From positions 12,356,139 through 12,420,138 of the forward strand of contig NC_064039.1 of the NCBI RefSeq assembly GCF_932526225.1: DNA of 64,000 nt, read 5' to 3'. Position 1 is the first letter of the stretch. Every line of letters starts with the position of its first letter. Below the pieces are notes generated by a model. That model was not told the origin of the DNA. It did not search any database and saw nothing but the letters and a program-made list of their open reading frames with translations. Shown here in pieces: positions 9,904 through 23,364 of this stretch. Origin of the DNA: Nematostella vectensis (taxonomy: Eukaryota; Cnidaria; Anthozoa; Actiniaria; Edwardsiidae). Position numbers and translations under genes: made by a program.

Positions 9904-12900
9904 TTATTCAGACTTGACTTTGGTGCCTTGCTTGGATAGGGTAATGATGTTTTTATAGATATCACTCGACTGGATCTCTGCAGCTGTTGGCCTCTCTGTA
10001 GGGAGATCTGATGTCATCCACGTCACAAGCTGAGACTGCAAACAGCATTTGCATTTTATTGAATTGCTGCAATTAACTTGATGCAATACCAAACTAATAG
10101 TTATACTGTAAAAGAGCAATATCACTGGGTCTAAAGAGATTCGACACCGCCTTGCACCTTTGACAATAGCACGGTAGGATTTCACTACTGTTTGGAAAGT
10201 AGAAAAAAGAGAGCATCTCTGATTGGTATGCTGGCATCTTAAGGACGTGACAACAATGCTCTTGCAAAAGAACACATTTAAATTAGAAAGTATATTTAAA
10301 ATATGAAACTTTAAAATTTTTAGACACCTGGCTAAAAGACCTAAGGATTCTATCACATAGTGATTTTCTAGCTGCCACAAAAGGCCATTTGCCAGGATTT
10401 GAGTGGGGAGGTTCCCACAATTGTCCTAGGTATTTCTACGTAGGTATTATAGCTTGCATTGATGTATAATTTTTTTATTTAAGTTGACATCAAGATATAG
10501 ACCTGTAAAGCTTCTACTGATGTATTGTACACTTAACAACAAGACGTAGTGCCAAGGCATAACGAGTACCAATAAAAATTGATTATTATCAGAGAGGTGG
10601 TAACTGGTCTCTGATTCAAATTTTATTGTAATTTGACCTTTTATACTACTAACACACTTCACTCTTACCTGCAAAGTCATGCTGGTCTTGAATTCAGCTG
10701 GCATAATGCGCTTCTTGACGTTGCTCATTACCTGAGCAAAGATGTTTAAAAGATTAGATCTAGCCTTATTATATTAATGATAAAAACTACAGGATAAGTT
10801 GTGGAAAAAGTTTTTAGTATATCTTTACACAACACAAGTTTCAGGAGTGTAACTGAAGGGAAAAAGCCAACATTTTGTGCAAAATATATATATATAGTCC
10901 AAATAATTGTATCGTTTTATATCTACCTTTTTTCTGAATTATTTTTACATATTCCTTTACACAATTTCCTGTCCTTTTGTGGTAATGGTTTGCAAATAAG
11001 CTTGACCTTGGATGAAATTTTGTCAATTTGTCCCGCTCATAACTGATTTCACTTTTAAACAAGTTTTGACTGTGCACCTGTGATGCAGTTGAACTGATAA
11101 AATTTCAGGATTGAAGGAAATTTTAAAAAACAGAAACTTGAACCCCAAATGATAGACATTTTTATTTAGTTGCAGTTTAAAGGAAGGGATAATCAAATCA
11201 ATATTACCTTAATTCTTTCCATTTCTGTACTGAAAGGATGAAACAGCTCAAACAGGATGAGGCCAAGTGAGAAGATGTCTACCTTGAACGAGTAAGCTTT
11301 GCCTTCAATCTGAAGGAGAACCAAATAGTATTGAAATATCAATCAAGAAGAGGAAAACAAGATCATGCACAATGCTGTACCTGTTCTGGGCTCATGTAAA
11401 GTTGAGTACCAACTTGTCCTGTGTGGTTACCATCAAGATCACCAGGATTGTCTGCAATGATAAAATAGGATTTGCAAACATTGTCATTTTCAACATAATT
11501 AGAGGATTTTTTAGATACACTGGGTACACATACACCCTGCCCAATAATTTTGAAAGCCAATCATTTGGCTTTCAGTGTGTTTCAATCACAATTTTTCATT
11601 AGACAATAAGGTCCCCCTAATATTCATGATTATATGTACGTTACACCACTGGTTGCAATACCTGTCTCTTGTATTTCATGGATGTTGTCTTGCTTTGTGG
11701 CTGTCACAAGACCAAAGTCACCAACTTTCACCAGCCCATCCAAGGAAAAGAAGATATTGGAGGGCTAAACATGAAAATAACAAACAATTTATGTCTGAAA
11801 TCTCTAAAAAATAAAATTGTAAATTAATGGACAAATGGGTTATTCAGAATCACAGTAGAAAATGGTTAACCCACCTTAAGGTCCCGATGCATCATACCGC
11901 GGTTGTGGAAATACTCCACTGCATTCACAATCTGCGAGAAAGAAAAGAATGTAGTCAAACACAAGAAACGTTTTAGCCTAGGTTCAAACGTCGTATTATC
12001 CATGAGCCGTATTCGACGCAAATGCATGCAAATGAATCAAGGCAATTGTTTTATTTTCATTTGCACGCATTTGCATTGGATACGGGTCATGGATAATTCA
12101 ACGATTGAACTTAGCTATAGCTATTTTTAAGAAGCAAAATTTCAACTTGTTGTGACCTTTGATTCAGTTAATACTAAATGCCAGTTATTGATAAAATGCT
12201 TTTTTCTTTCTAACCTGTTCAAACACATTGAAACAGAAGATATCTTCCCTGGTGCTGTTATTTTTTAGCCAATCCTTGAGGCTCTCACGCTGACATAGCT
12301 GCATCTGTATGTAGAGGTAGAGGGGTGCAGACAGGATGTCACTGGTGCAGTTTTTGTTGCCACACTTGTGGTGCTTCCCTGATGAAAAACAAGCAAAAAA
12401 AACCAGACAATTTTAATTTTAAAAGTAACTAACACTAATTATCTCTAATTCACTATTCCCTAAAAAACCTTCACTATATCCCTTAATTACAGCAGCAGCA
12501 GAAAAATAAGGATTCTATATTACACAGTTAGCATACCTGCCAAGTCTGCCAAGAGACTCCTGTCTCTTCATGCTGCCCTACACTAACCTGAACCAAAGGG
12601 ACGTAAAAGAACCACTGGAGACGCAATAAACCCTCTGGCAGTGACCACCTCCAGTGACAGTGCTTACAATGCTTACGAGGGCCATATGTTAGAAAACTGT
12701 TAATTCGGTTAATATGCTACCCTCTATAAACAAGGATTATTGTATTGAATTGTATTGCATTTTTAGTCTTCATCTCCCTGGAGATATACATTCATCCAGA
12801 ACTTCTTATTCCGTTCTTGTATTTGAAGCACAATCTCCTATTTATTTAGCTTTCAAGGTTGGCAAGTATTAGGTAGATACAAAATATAGGCATTGAGGGG

Positions 12901-15900
12901 GAAAATGTAAGTGAATGAGGAAGAGTGGCAAAATTTGAAAGTAAACAGCTCTTTCTATATTATACAAGGGTAAACTTGGATGCTATAATTGACCCCCTGC
13001 TTGATCATGACTAATGTACAAGAAAAGCTACTGAGGCACGTCTGAGAAAAGGTATTAGATGGGGACAAAGTCAGAGGTGATTGAGAGAAGGAAATCTTTA
13101 GCATACCTGAAAGAAGTGACTGGCCTGATGTTGTGAAAGAGGGTGAAATGTGCGAGTCACTATCAGTGGAGGAGTGGCTACCACGGCTACACAAAGATTT
13201 GCTGCTGTTTCTTACAGGAATGGCAGCTTCCTATCAATGAAAATCAAATAAAACACTTATCCATACAATATGAGACTTTAACAAAATATCATGAATTTAA
13301 AGCCGCATTGTCACCAGTTTACTTCAGGTCGATTACCTAATAATATCCGATGATTTTTAACGGAAAACGCAAAAAATATTTCAAAATATTGAAAGCAGTG
13401 TGTTTATTGGAAGTTTCTTTGAGGATGTGATTGATAATTTTAAGCGGATGACCTGTTTAATATCTCGGATTTTAATAGATTCTTTTGTCTTTTAACGGTT
13501 GAGGTTTCCGTCGGACCTCCGGAAGTGAACTGGTGACAATGCGGCTTTAACATTTTAGATCTCAAAGTTCTTTTCAAGCAAACACTGCCAGGCAGGGGTA
13601 GTGGTAGGTAATCAAAGAATCATATGGGGCATGACCCTTTGCCCACCTTCAGTATTTCTATGGCTTCCCACTCACTTAAATAATAGTCAATAAGGCTATA
13701 TCTTATGCTTCAACTGTATAAATGCTCTTCACAAGTGTTTATCATGCACAAGGAAGTACTGGGAGTTTAGGATAACTCACCCCATTGCTAGAGTGCTTGA
13801 AAACAATTCCACTTGATTCTGACACATCCTCGACACCAACATGTGAGCTCTGCCCAGGCGAAGTGTGAGAACCACTAGACTCAGCAAACTCGATCCCAAA
13901 TGAACCACTCTCATCCTCTGGCAAGAAGGCTTCATTCTCAAGCTGTTGGACGTCAAAGGGAATGTCCAGGTTCAAGTCCTCGGTAATTGTGTTGTGGCGG
14001 TTGTGTTCAGCAGAAGTACAATCTGAGTGATGGGATTTGCTACTTGAGCTTGTGGATTTTCTTTGGCGGATTTTCTTACCATCAGGATCAGAAATAAGCC
14101 CTAATATTGAGAGAGGGACAAAACAATCAATCTAACATGAAGCAGGCGGTACTGAAAGTTGTAAGGGCCAACAAAACACTATGCACAGTACGCCCATAGC
14201 GCAAATGAGACTAACAGCCCAGCTATGAAAACAAGTTTGTCAACACGCAGATGACATTGTGTTTACCCGCTATCAAACCATGACACTCAAATGGCTTCCA
14301 CAACGCTTCGCAAAAAGTTTAAAACATTTTTATCAACAAACATTTGTGTTGGACTATGGTTGAACCTACCTGTTAGCAATTTAGGAGTTAATCTTGCAAA
14401 TGCTCTGTGCTAATTATCAAATAAGGACTCAAAGTTTCTTTCATGAAACCAGAAAAAGTAATGCCCTCATGTTTAAAAGGAAGCTGATTTCAATGTTCGA
14501 CAAACAAGATAATTAACCTCTAGCCAAGCCTTAATTAAGAGGGGCTAGCTTACCATTTCTTGGAGCTTTCTGCTTGTAAATGTTATCATGGTGTGAGATG
14601 TCATGCATTACAAGGCCTCCAGTAGACAATACATCATCACCAATCCCACAGTATTTTCTAGAAAAGAAGGGAGAAGATTTGGTCTCCTCCTCCTTGTAGC
14701 TGAACTAAGGTTCAATTATTTACTTGATATCCAAAATAAATAAGAAAACAAGCATAACCAAGAGATATATTTTTTTGCAAAACAGTAGTGGTAAAGAGGA
14801 TATGTTCTGCAATACAAGTTAAGTTTATAAAATATATCTCCCTCACCCATCATCAACCATTTTTTCATCAAGCTCCTCCTGCCATCCAACAGGGGGTGCT
14901 TCAAACCAAGCATTGAAGTAGCGAACAATCCCAGAATGTTCTAGCTTGGCAAGGGCCTTCACCTCACGCATCACTTTGGCCCTTGCTTCATCACTGTGGA
15001 GAATATAGAGAATATAGAAAATAATCACAATGTTTTTTATCGTATTTCATTTGCAAAGATGGTGTAAGTTCAAAATGCACAGCTGGAAAATCATGCATAC
15101 TCACAAAAGACAGCAAGGAACATTGTTTGAAAATCGAGTCATTAGCATGGAACAGTGATGACAAAAAGAAATGCTACTGAAAGATACTTCATTTCAGAGT
15201 GTTGTAAGCTGTCATGAAATTGACTGCCATGAAATTGACTGCCATTTGTTATGGGTATAATAATACCATCTTACCCACCAGTTTGGCAGCCGGACTCTTT
15301 TGATGGCATATTGGCAGTCGTCCACCTTGTTTCTGGCTTGGAATACTAAACCAAAGCCTCCTTTTCCCAGGCAGAGCTCATGCTCAAAGTCAGTCAGGTA
15401 CCTTGACAAAGAACAAATGACATAAATGCGCCCTCGTAAGCCACACCTTTCACAATAAGCAACCCCTTCCCCTATGCTCAAGCTTGAAATTTGATTTATT
15501 TTGTGTTTTTTCTTTATTTTCAAGGAGCGTTAATAATAAATAACACTCCTTGAAAGTATACCTGATAATTAAAAAGAAAAAATAACTATGACAAGAAATG
15601 ATTACCTTGAAGAAAAGCTGGCATTTAATGACAGACTTGCAGAGCTCGGAGAAAGCTGAAGTTAGGAAAGGACAATGATGACCATCGTTTCTTTGGTTTA
15701 AGCAGTACAAGTTGCATTTGCTAAGCTCTTGTTTTTATACCCTTTTTTTATCAATAACAACTGAAAACATTCATTCACCTGCATGAGTGTCTCAGAAGAG
15801 CCAGTGATAGTAGAGGCGGATGAGGAAGGCAATCTCTGAAGTGCTGTAGAGGGGGCCTGCAGGTATAGAAGGGCTGACATTCAGCACACTTGGCGCTACT

Positions 15901-18900
15901 ATTATTAGAACTGTTTCACAACATTGTTGTGGAGGATCTTACCGGTTTTGCAGGTGTGACAAGAAACTTAAGGACCAGCTGTGCGAATGCAGCAAACACT
16001 ACCACTACAGCCATAGCGCCCTTCCTGTAACAGAAGTACCAAGTAGGTTAACAGCTTAAAAAAAATAGAACGAGTAATGAAATTCAAATTAATGGTTGAA
16101 CCCAGTAAGCGTGTTATCAATTTGTTTCTAATTTCAAAATACAGAGTATGAGGCAATCATATGGATAGTCCTCAGCTCTCACTTCTAATTGTTTTTTTTT
16201 TAAACATAGTCTTTCATCACAATATAGTATCAAATAGTTAACAGTTTGCACACTGTGAGGGGGTCTTTACACCTTTTTGGCCCCTATAAGTTTAACCATT
16301 GGAGTGCATCATTTGTCACTGACAATACTATTAGGTTTCTAATAATTATAGCTGATTTGTCGTTTTGTGGCCACTGAGAATTCAAATCAATTGATCATCT
16401 GGGAATAGCACGTAATCAATAATACAACCATAACCAATCAATTACCTTGCTGTGTTGGTCAAATGGTTTATGACGCAATGGTGGTGGTTGATTGACTTTG
16501 TGCTGTCCCCAAACAAAACGTGATATTATGGATTCACCAAGGGCGCACAACAACAAATTTGGCTATAAAATATAGATTAGGATGTGAGCATCAAAAGCAT
16601 TTACCAGTACTCCATGGCATGACTGTTAGGAGGGGGCTTCTTATTATCCTTGTTGTTTATGGTCTGGTTGTCTGTACCATGTCCATTTGGTAACGCTCTG
16701 TGGTGAGGTGGAATAACTGGCTGGACGTCACCATAGAAGTAGTACCCATTGTCTGGAACCCAGGAAGTATACATTAGTTTAAATTGCGCTAGTTATGAAT
16801 TGCTGTGAATAAGACTGGAAGGTCTGACAGCACTAGGCAATCACAGCACAGCTGCTGATATAGTACACAAACAAAACTGGAAGAAGCAAAAAATATATTG
16901 GGGCAGCACTTTTTCAAGCCAAAAATAATAGAGGGGAAACATTATCACCTAGCATATTACCCCCAAGCAACAAGGAGATGCATTTTCTGGTGTTGAATTT
17001 TCAGCCTGGTAGCTACCACTATACCACTGCCACTACACCAACCAGCACTAAATAAAAATATGGGTTAAAAATCACTCTGAGCTTATTGTAACCCAGGGAA
17101 TCATAGGAGAAACACTGTCCCTTTGATTCCTCCCATTGGTTCTGACATCCATGTATAACTCTGATACTGTACCTACCAAATGGATACTCGACTGGATTCC
17201 AAACGGCAACCTCTTTAGACACGACAGTTGGTGTGCGAGATGCTGATGTTGCAAGCTTGGGTTGCCAGCTGATTGTCCTGGGTTTCCTTTGGCTACCATC
17301 ATTTGTTTGGGAATGTATCTTGATAGCAGGATCAAGGGTGTTTATGATTGGATGGGAGGGCTGGATGTATACTTGACCTTCATGGGAACCTGAATTGAGA
17401 GAGTACATAGGTTAATATATTTAGTATTATTGATTTCTGCATAGAACAATGGGTTGTATGCGGGGAAAAAATGGTACCCCATTTTTTGTTGTGGTATTTT
17501 TGTACTTTGTCTTTTGTCAACAGTTTACATTAATGCATGATCATTTTTACTGTAAATCAATGTGTGTTACTTAACCCAACTCAAGTTATATTAGTACAGT
17601 ATTCCATTTAGTATTAAAACTAATTTTAGTCTAATGTCATTTCAGCAATGCCACTGTAGTATAGTGGTTTCGACCACTTGTCTATGTGCGCCAGTACCTA
17701 CTTTTTATAATTATAATAATAATTAATAATACTCTTCTTAGTGTGTCATCACATCAAAAAGAAAAAAAGGGAAAGATGTGTTCATACTTGGTGTTCATAC
17801 ATCTTGGATGTGTTCATACTTTGTTCAGTTTACTGTACATTGTATATCTCTTATGCACACAAGAAAATAACAAGGAAAATACATTTGCATTCACGAGTTG
17901 GCTCACAGAGCCTTTGACTGTAGAAACAGATCATGTAGTGCACTAACAGTAAATAACATAATGTATTTGGAGATTAAGCTTTCATGCCGTCCGCTTTCCT
18001 TTTCCCTCCCCTAAAAATAATCAAGAAATGACCCAATAATACTCAAAATAGAAATGGCCCTCAAATAAATCTTCACCTTGCAACAGGAAACTTATAAGCA
18101 CTGAGAGTAAAATGATCTCTCACCTAGATACATAATGGGTTTAGCTTCTGCCGTGTCCTGGTTGGGTAGGCCATCACGCAGCCCTGGCATAATCTCATCA
18201 CTGAATAAGTCCACACTTTTGAGATAATCCCCATGCAAAGTCCAGATAGCTGCAATTGGTGCTTCAAATTTATGACTCCACAGTACAACCTCATTAGCAA
18301 TATCTCCTGAAGCCTGAGGCTGTACAGCAGCAATGAGCCCATCAGGAATAGAGATCCTTAGATCCCATTCTGTCGACACCTCGGCATCAGGCATTGCGCA
18401 CTTGTTGTCACCTTCTTCACCTATACCCTCTAGAAAGTTTACATCTTGTTGACCAACAGAAAAGTTCCATCTGAGATTATAAAATTAATATTTGAGTTTT
18501 AGCTCCTTCAACAAAAATAGTTTGAGGTTTGGCTTTATTTACTCTTTAAGCATTTATTCAGCCTTGTGATGTATGATTTCCTGGGTACATAGGCTGTGTC
18601 CTTGTCTTTTCTAGAAAGCTTTGACTTATATCTTATAGGATAATTCCAATAACTCTACAAGCAACAAAATGATTGACCAGATTAATTTTTGAAAATAGAG
18701 CATTGACATGCATGGTTAGCTGTGGTTAATAACATCCCATTATATTACTACCTTTCTGAACCGGTCCGCTGATCCACTGCCCTGACTGTTTGCTGAGTTC
18801 TCTTCACTACAAGAACATCTTTATTCTGGACATGCCCATTTTCCTCATCCTCGGACAGCTTGCATCCCTCGGCAGAGCAGATATACCTTACTTTCCCTGT

Positions 18901-19773
18901 ATAGGGGTCAATACCGCATGATATTGCTTCCTTCCCTCCGACTAGCATGGAACCATCCTGGAGTTTGTGGAATGAGCCTAGAAGGCTGTCAGCAGTATAG
19001 GGAATAGACTGTAGGGAAAAAAATCTTTAGTAAATTGTCTCTGCGTCTGAAATGTAAATGGTACTAAAATCATGTGTAATTAACATAATAAAGACATTAC
19101 GTACATTTACACAACATGTGTACACAACAGTCTGAAAACAATAAAAGTGAAAGATAATACCCTTTCACAAACCTCAATAGTATCTCCAGCTACTCTGTAC
19201 AAGCCGCCATCAAGGGATGGAATCACTCGCACTTTATTACCAGTCTACAATGATAATTACATTTTTAGCAAAGTCTTAAGTCTTAATATGACTCACGACT
19301 CATGGTTGATAACAAATGTCGAAAATGTAAAAGTAAAAGATCAAACAACTAGTTTAATTTTAGCGAAAATTTGATTAGAGAAGATGACTAAAAAAAACTA
19401 ACCTGAAAGGAACTGAGGCTAGAAGACAACAGAGGACCTGAAAACGCAGGCAGACTCCACTTCAAATCCCCGTTGTTGTTTCCATCCAAAGCAGAAAGTT
19501 TACCATCTAATGTACTGACAATTATAAGCGAACTAAAAGAAAATCGAATACGTTATTCAAAACCATAGTCAATATGATATCTAACAATACATTAGTGTCT
19601 CTTGAATAATATAATTACCATGATTCCATTCGAGACATATTCTTTCCTTTAGCTTTCCCGTTCGAAGTTGATGCATTTTCAGAGCCATTCGAACTGACAT
19701 TCCCAAATTCATTCGCAAAAGTAGCCATGAATGCCACAAATTTCACCACAGATGAAAAACAGATCTTTCTCAT
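9904..19773 (-). CDS. EIF2AK3: PERK, eIF2-alpha kinase 3 (ER-stress sensor)
   Basis: I traced 22 coding exons, complement of 19619..19773, 19403..19532, 19173..19244, 18752..19008, 18124..18470, 17177..17389, 16605..16752, 15943..16024, 15779..15856, 15606..15655, 15279..15401, 14847..14993, 14554..14657, 13781..14100, 13107..13230, 12215..12378, 11875..11931, 11662..11764, 11381..11451, 11208..11309, 10669..10731 and 9904..10035. All phases fit and total 1013 residues (vertebrate PERK is about 1100). The protein has a short N-terminal hydrophobic segment, a luminal region with WD/PQQ-like repeats ([35 protein letters not shown]), and a transmembrane helix about 443-463 ([20 protein letters not shown]). 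The kinase follows, with GKGGFG about 522-527, Lys545, a long charged insert about 585-795, HRD 853-855 and DFG 873-875, then [10 protein letters not shown]. It is a type I ER membrane kinase that phosphorylates eIF2-alpha on unfolded-protein stress. The start ATG is preceded by an in-frame TGA. Confidence 0.95.
11978..12115. mobile_element. Foldback MITE in a PERK intron
   Basis: The ends GTTCAAACGTCGTATTATCC and, inverted, GTTCAATCGTTGAATTATCC continue as complementary arms with ATGAGCCGTATTCGACGCAA against a matching partner. The element is about 138 bp, almost entirely a hairpin, and non-coding. Confidence 0.7.
13301..13546. mobile_element. TTAA-flanked MITE in a PERK intron
   Basis: The terminal inverted repeats begin AGCCGCATTGTCACCAGTTT and end with the complement, and both ends are bordered by TTAA (13297-13300 and 13547-13550). 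TTAA target duplication is the hallmark of piggyBac-type transposition. The element is 246 bp and non-coding. A diverged relative lies at 27575-27787. Confidence 0.8.
16990..17045 (-). repeat. tRNA-like (SINE-head-like) segment
   Basis: The reverse strand reads GGTATAGTGGTAGC, close to a pol III A box, followed by a weak B-box-like GAAAATTCAACACC. A similar GTAGTATAGTGGTT occurs on the plus strand near 17656. Both lack a foldable tRNA, so at most they are decayed tRNA-derived SINE heads. Confidence 0.25.
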
Positions 19774-20341
19774 CTTATTCGTTTGGGCATTATTTCAATG
19801 AAGACATGTTTATGGTGTAAAAAGTGGTGTTAGCTCACAGAAAGACTGTTGTGGTGATGGCCGCCATGTTTATACTGATGAAACCGCGCTTTTGATTGGA
19901 AAGGAAATAGTGTGATCGGTAATGACGTCAGTATATATTACAATTCACCACAGTAACCCCGCCTTGGCAATACGTGGCACTTAATGACTGAACTGAACAT
20001 TACATATGCAAAGCTCAGTTATTTTTGTGTGTATGCGTATGACCATGCTATCGCTATAAAGGCACCTAGTAAGAGTGTAAGTCTCGCAGGAAATGTGCTC
20101 TCCCGAATAAGATTTTCTTTGTCTGTGCGGCAACGGCAATGCTTAAAATCTGAAAATTCTAGAATGTTTTTACGATAGCTTTATTTAAACCGCAACAAAA
20201 AAATCCTCTGAAGTCTCACTTAACTCAAGCAGTACCTACCCCCCTTCCCCTCCCTTTGGCCGCCAAAAAGTGGACCATTTCTTATCGAAGGATTGCTCAA
20301 ATACCTTCCTTTTTCGCATGATAGGCCTATGACTGCGCACA
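19774..20341. promoter_or_regulatory. PERK upstream region with CRE/UPRE-like sites
   Basis: A perfect CRE palindrome TGACGTCA lies at 19923-19930 and an ACGTGGCA box at 19972-19979, about 150-205 bp upstream of the PERK start codon. TGACGTCA and ACGTGG cores are bound by CREB/ATF-family and ATF6/XBP1-type factors, which fits an ER-stress gene. Functional use is inference. No TATA box is evident. Confidence 0.45.
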
Positions 20342-21880
20342 CACCCCCCCCCCCCCTCCCCCACCATCACCACCACCAGTCCCTGAAGCATTATTAGGTT
20401 CTGTCCATAAATTGTACGTTAGCTGTTCTTTGAGGTTTCTAGCTCCTTTAAGGCTTCTACACAACATAATTTTAAGCCTTATATTTGAAGCAAAATAGTA
20501 CCCATTTTCTTTTTAGTAACCACATTATAGTACCAATTTCTAGCCTGTTTGTTTCCGATGAAGATTTAAACCAATTTTGCTTAAGAGAATATCTTATTAG
20601 CTGTGAAGTGTCTATTGGGCAAAGCAGGGTGTTGTTTACATTTTGGCACATACGATAGGGTTAACACACTGCATGAGATTCGCCGCAAATAAAGGACCTC
20701 CATCATTTCCACCGAGACTGGCGAAACATTTTTTTTTATGAATGGCCAAGGCTTAGGAGAAAGAACAGCCACAAACTACATAATACTTCATCAAAAACAA
20801 CAGGAGAAAAAAAAAGCGATTTAGTGGGTGTGTAACAGTTACAGAAAATAGTAAGTAGATGTATTCATCTTGTAATGAGAGATGTTTTTTTATGAAAACA
20901 TTATCACGAGGGTTACACTAGTAAGAAAACTTGGAATTGATCGACTGGCATTATTAACTTTATACGCCATCTACGAGCTACAGGCGATGACCTTCTTGGA
21001 AAATAGGAAAAAAATGCCTTTTCTCTCTGTGTATTTTCTATATTTCCCTGATTTGCAAGCCCTTTTTTTATTATTTTATTTGCGGGACTGTTTCTGGTTC
21101 CGCCGCCTTATTTATGCACCGTAAGTATAACTAAACTCCAATGTGGAAAATAGAATAAGTGATAATAGAATCTGGAGTAGCTTCCAATAAATATTTATAC
21201 CTTTGTCCCTGATAGACACGTTTACACCCGGAGATTTATCATCGGTACGGCCTACTGTCTTGAGTGAGAAGTAATTACTATAGAATCCAGCCATGATATT
21301 TTTACCGCCTACATGAAAATTTATTGAAAAAGCTCAATATCACGCGAATACGGCCTGGCGTCAACGCAGGGCCTTAGATTGGAGGAAGCTTTTGTTAAAG
21401 ATGTCTAAAGACTAAACCTTCAAAAGAAAAGAGATTATCAGCTTTCCAATTTATAAAACCGCTATGTAAACGGATTTACAGGTAGGTGAATAATATGTTT
21501 GGGTGCGTTTTATTAGATTGAACTCTAATGCTTTTTAAATGTTTGTTCAGTAATTTTCATTCGTAAGGATATTCCACCGTTTCACCATTAGATTTCATTT
21601 CAGTTGCGGAGATCAAAAGATCAAACCCAATAATCTTTGAATTTTTACACTTCGAACTGTCGAATTTAACTTTGTTAACCAAAAATACAGCGTTTTTATC
21701 ATACTTTAGGGACGCTTTTGGTCCATGAAAACTCTGTTTGGCGATGAATATTTCATTGCTTCATATTCTAATACTCGCAAAGGCTCGGCGGGGCGTAACC
21801 TAGTAGGATAAAAAACGACAAAGTTTTTTATTGTTGCTTTAACACACCTGCACTAGAAGACAGGTATAAATAATCGTCGT
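20342..21880. other. Intergenic, no gene seen
   Basis: The stretch opens with a C-homopolymer tract near 20342-20360, followed by a CCACCATCACCACCACCA-like run. The rest is AT-rich. Short frames at 20882-21124 and 21112-21294 show no family features or splice structure that I can support. Confidence 0.5.
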
Positions 21881-23029
21881 ACACGAGCTGATATTTCCAT
21901 GATAGCAAATACGTTCACCTTATTTTTAATGTATCTATGGAAACGATGATCGCACTTTTTTTTGGCGTAGATCTCGATATGCAAAGAACTGCTGAGCCCA
22001 GGTTATTTGAAGTAAGCGGATCAGTATAGAAAATATCTTATTGTCCTATTTGTTTTGGCGTACAGAAACAGGTACATAGTTTCCTATATGGCCCGCTAGC
22101 TTGGTCTAAGTCACGAGCTGATATTTCCATGATAGCAAATACGTTCACCTTATTTTTAATGTATCTATGGAAACGATGATCGCACTTTTTTTTGGCGTAG
22201 ATCTCGATATGCAAAGAACTGCTGAGCCCAGGTTATTTGAAGTAAGCGGATCAGTATAGAAAATATCTTATTGTCCTATTTGTTTTGGCGTACAGAAACA
22301 GGTACATAGTTTCCTATATGGCCCGCTAGCTTGGTCTAAGTCACGAGCTGATATTTCCATGATAGCAAATACGTTCACCTTATTTTTAATGTATCTATGG
22401 AAACGATGATCGCACTTTTTTTTGGCGTAGATCTCGATATGCAAAGAACTGCTGAGCCCAGGTTATTTGAAGTAAGCGGATCAGTATAGAAAATATCTTA
22501 TTGTCCTATTTGTTTGGGCGTACAGAAACAGGTTCATAGTTTCCTATATGGCCCGCTAGCTTGGTCTAAGTCACGAGCTGATATTTCCATGATAGCAAAT
22601 ACGTTCACCTTATTTTTAATGTGTCTATGGAAACGATGATCGCACTTTTTTTGGCGTAGATCTCGATATGCAAAGAACTGCTGAGCCCAGGTTATTTGAA
22701 GTAAGCGGACCAGTATAGAAAATATCTTATTGTCCTATTTGTTTGGGCGTACAGAAACAGGTCCATAGTTTCCTATATGGCCCGCTAGCTTGGTCTAAGT
22801 CACGAGCTGATATTTCCATGATAGCAAATACGTTCACCTTATTTTTAATGTATCTATGGAAACGATGATCGCACTTTTTTTTGGCGTAGATCTCGATATG
22901 CAAAGAACTGCTGAGCCCAGGTTATTTGAAGTAAGCGGATCAGTATAGAAAATATCTTATTGTCCTATTTGTTTGGGCGTACAGAAACAGGTCCATAGTT
23001 TCCTATATGGCCCGCTAGCTTGGTCTAAG
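21881..23029. repeat. Five tandem copies of a 230-bp unit
   Basis: CACGAGCTGATATTTCCATG begins each copy at about 21882, 22112, 22342, 22572 and 22801. Copies differ at only a few bases (TTTT versus TTTG before GGCGTACAG, GTACAT/GTTCAT/GTCCAT, and one T-run length change), so expansion was recent. It lies between the divergently transcribed PERK and BTB-protein genes, about 340 bp before the latter. No reading frame runs across units. Confidence 0.95.
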
Positions 23030-23364
23030 GGTCCTCAAATCTGACCAGAAAGGAAGTCATTGCTCTCATTAGGCACTTTTAATTCTTAAAAGAATTACGT
23101 TAATTTTTGAAATGCAAGCCAAAATAATCGAAGAAATGCTGCACCCATCAAGCTAGAAAGCGACGACAAATAAAATCTTCCAATAAAAAGAAAACTTTTC
23201 TGGAAAAGAACCCTCTGGCTTATTGACAACAACGAAGCAACTTACTGCTCAGCGCTGGCTTAGTCTATAAGCGCGCTGTCCCGTGAGCCTCAGCGGTATG
23301 GACCGCAACCTATAACTCCGTTACATCTCGCAGCTCAAAACAACCGCACTATGATTTACAGACT

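Noticed and set aside
17648-17700. tRNA gene candidate (GTAGTATAGTGGTTTCGACC)
   Set aside because: Only an A-box-like stretch is present; no cloverleaf or B box could be completed.
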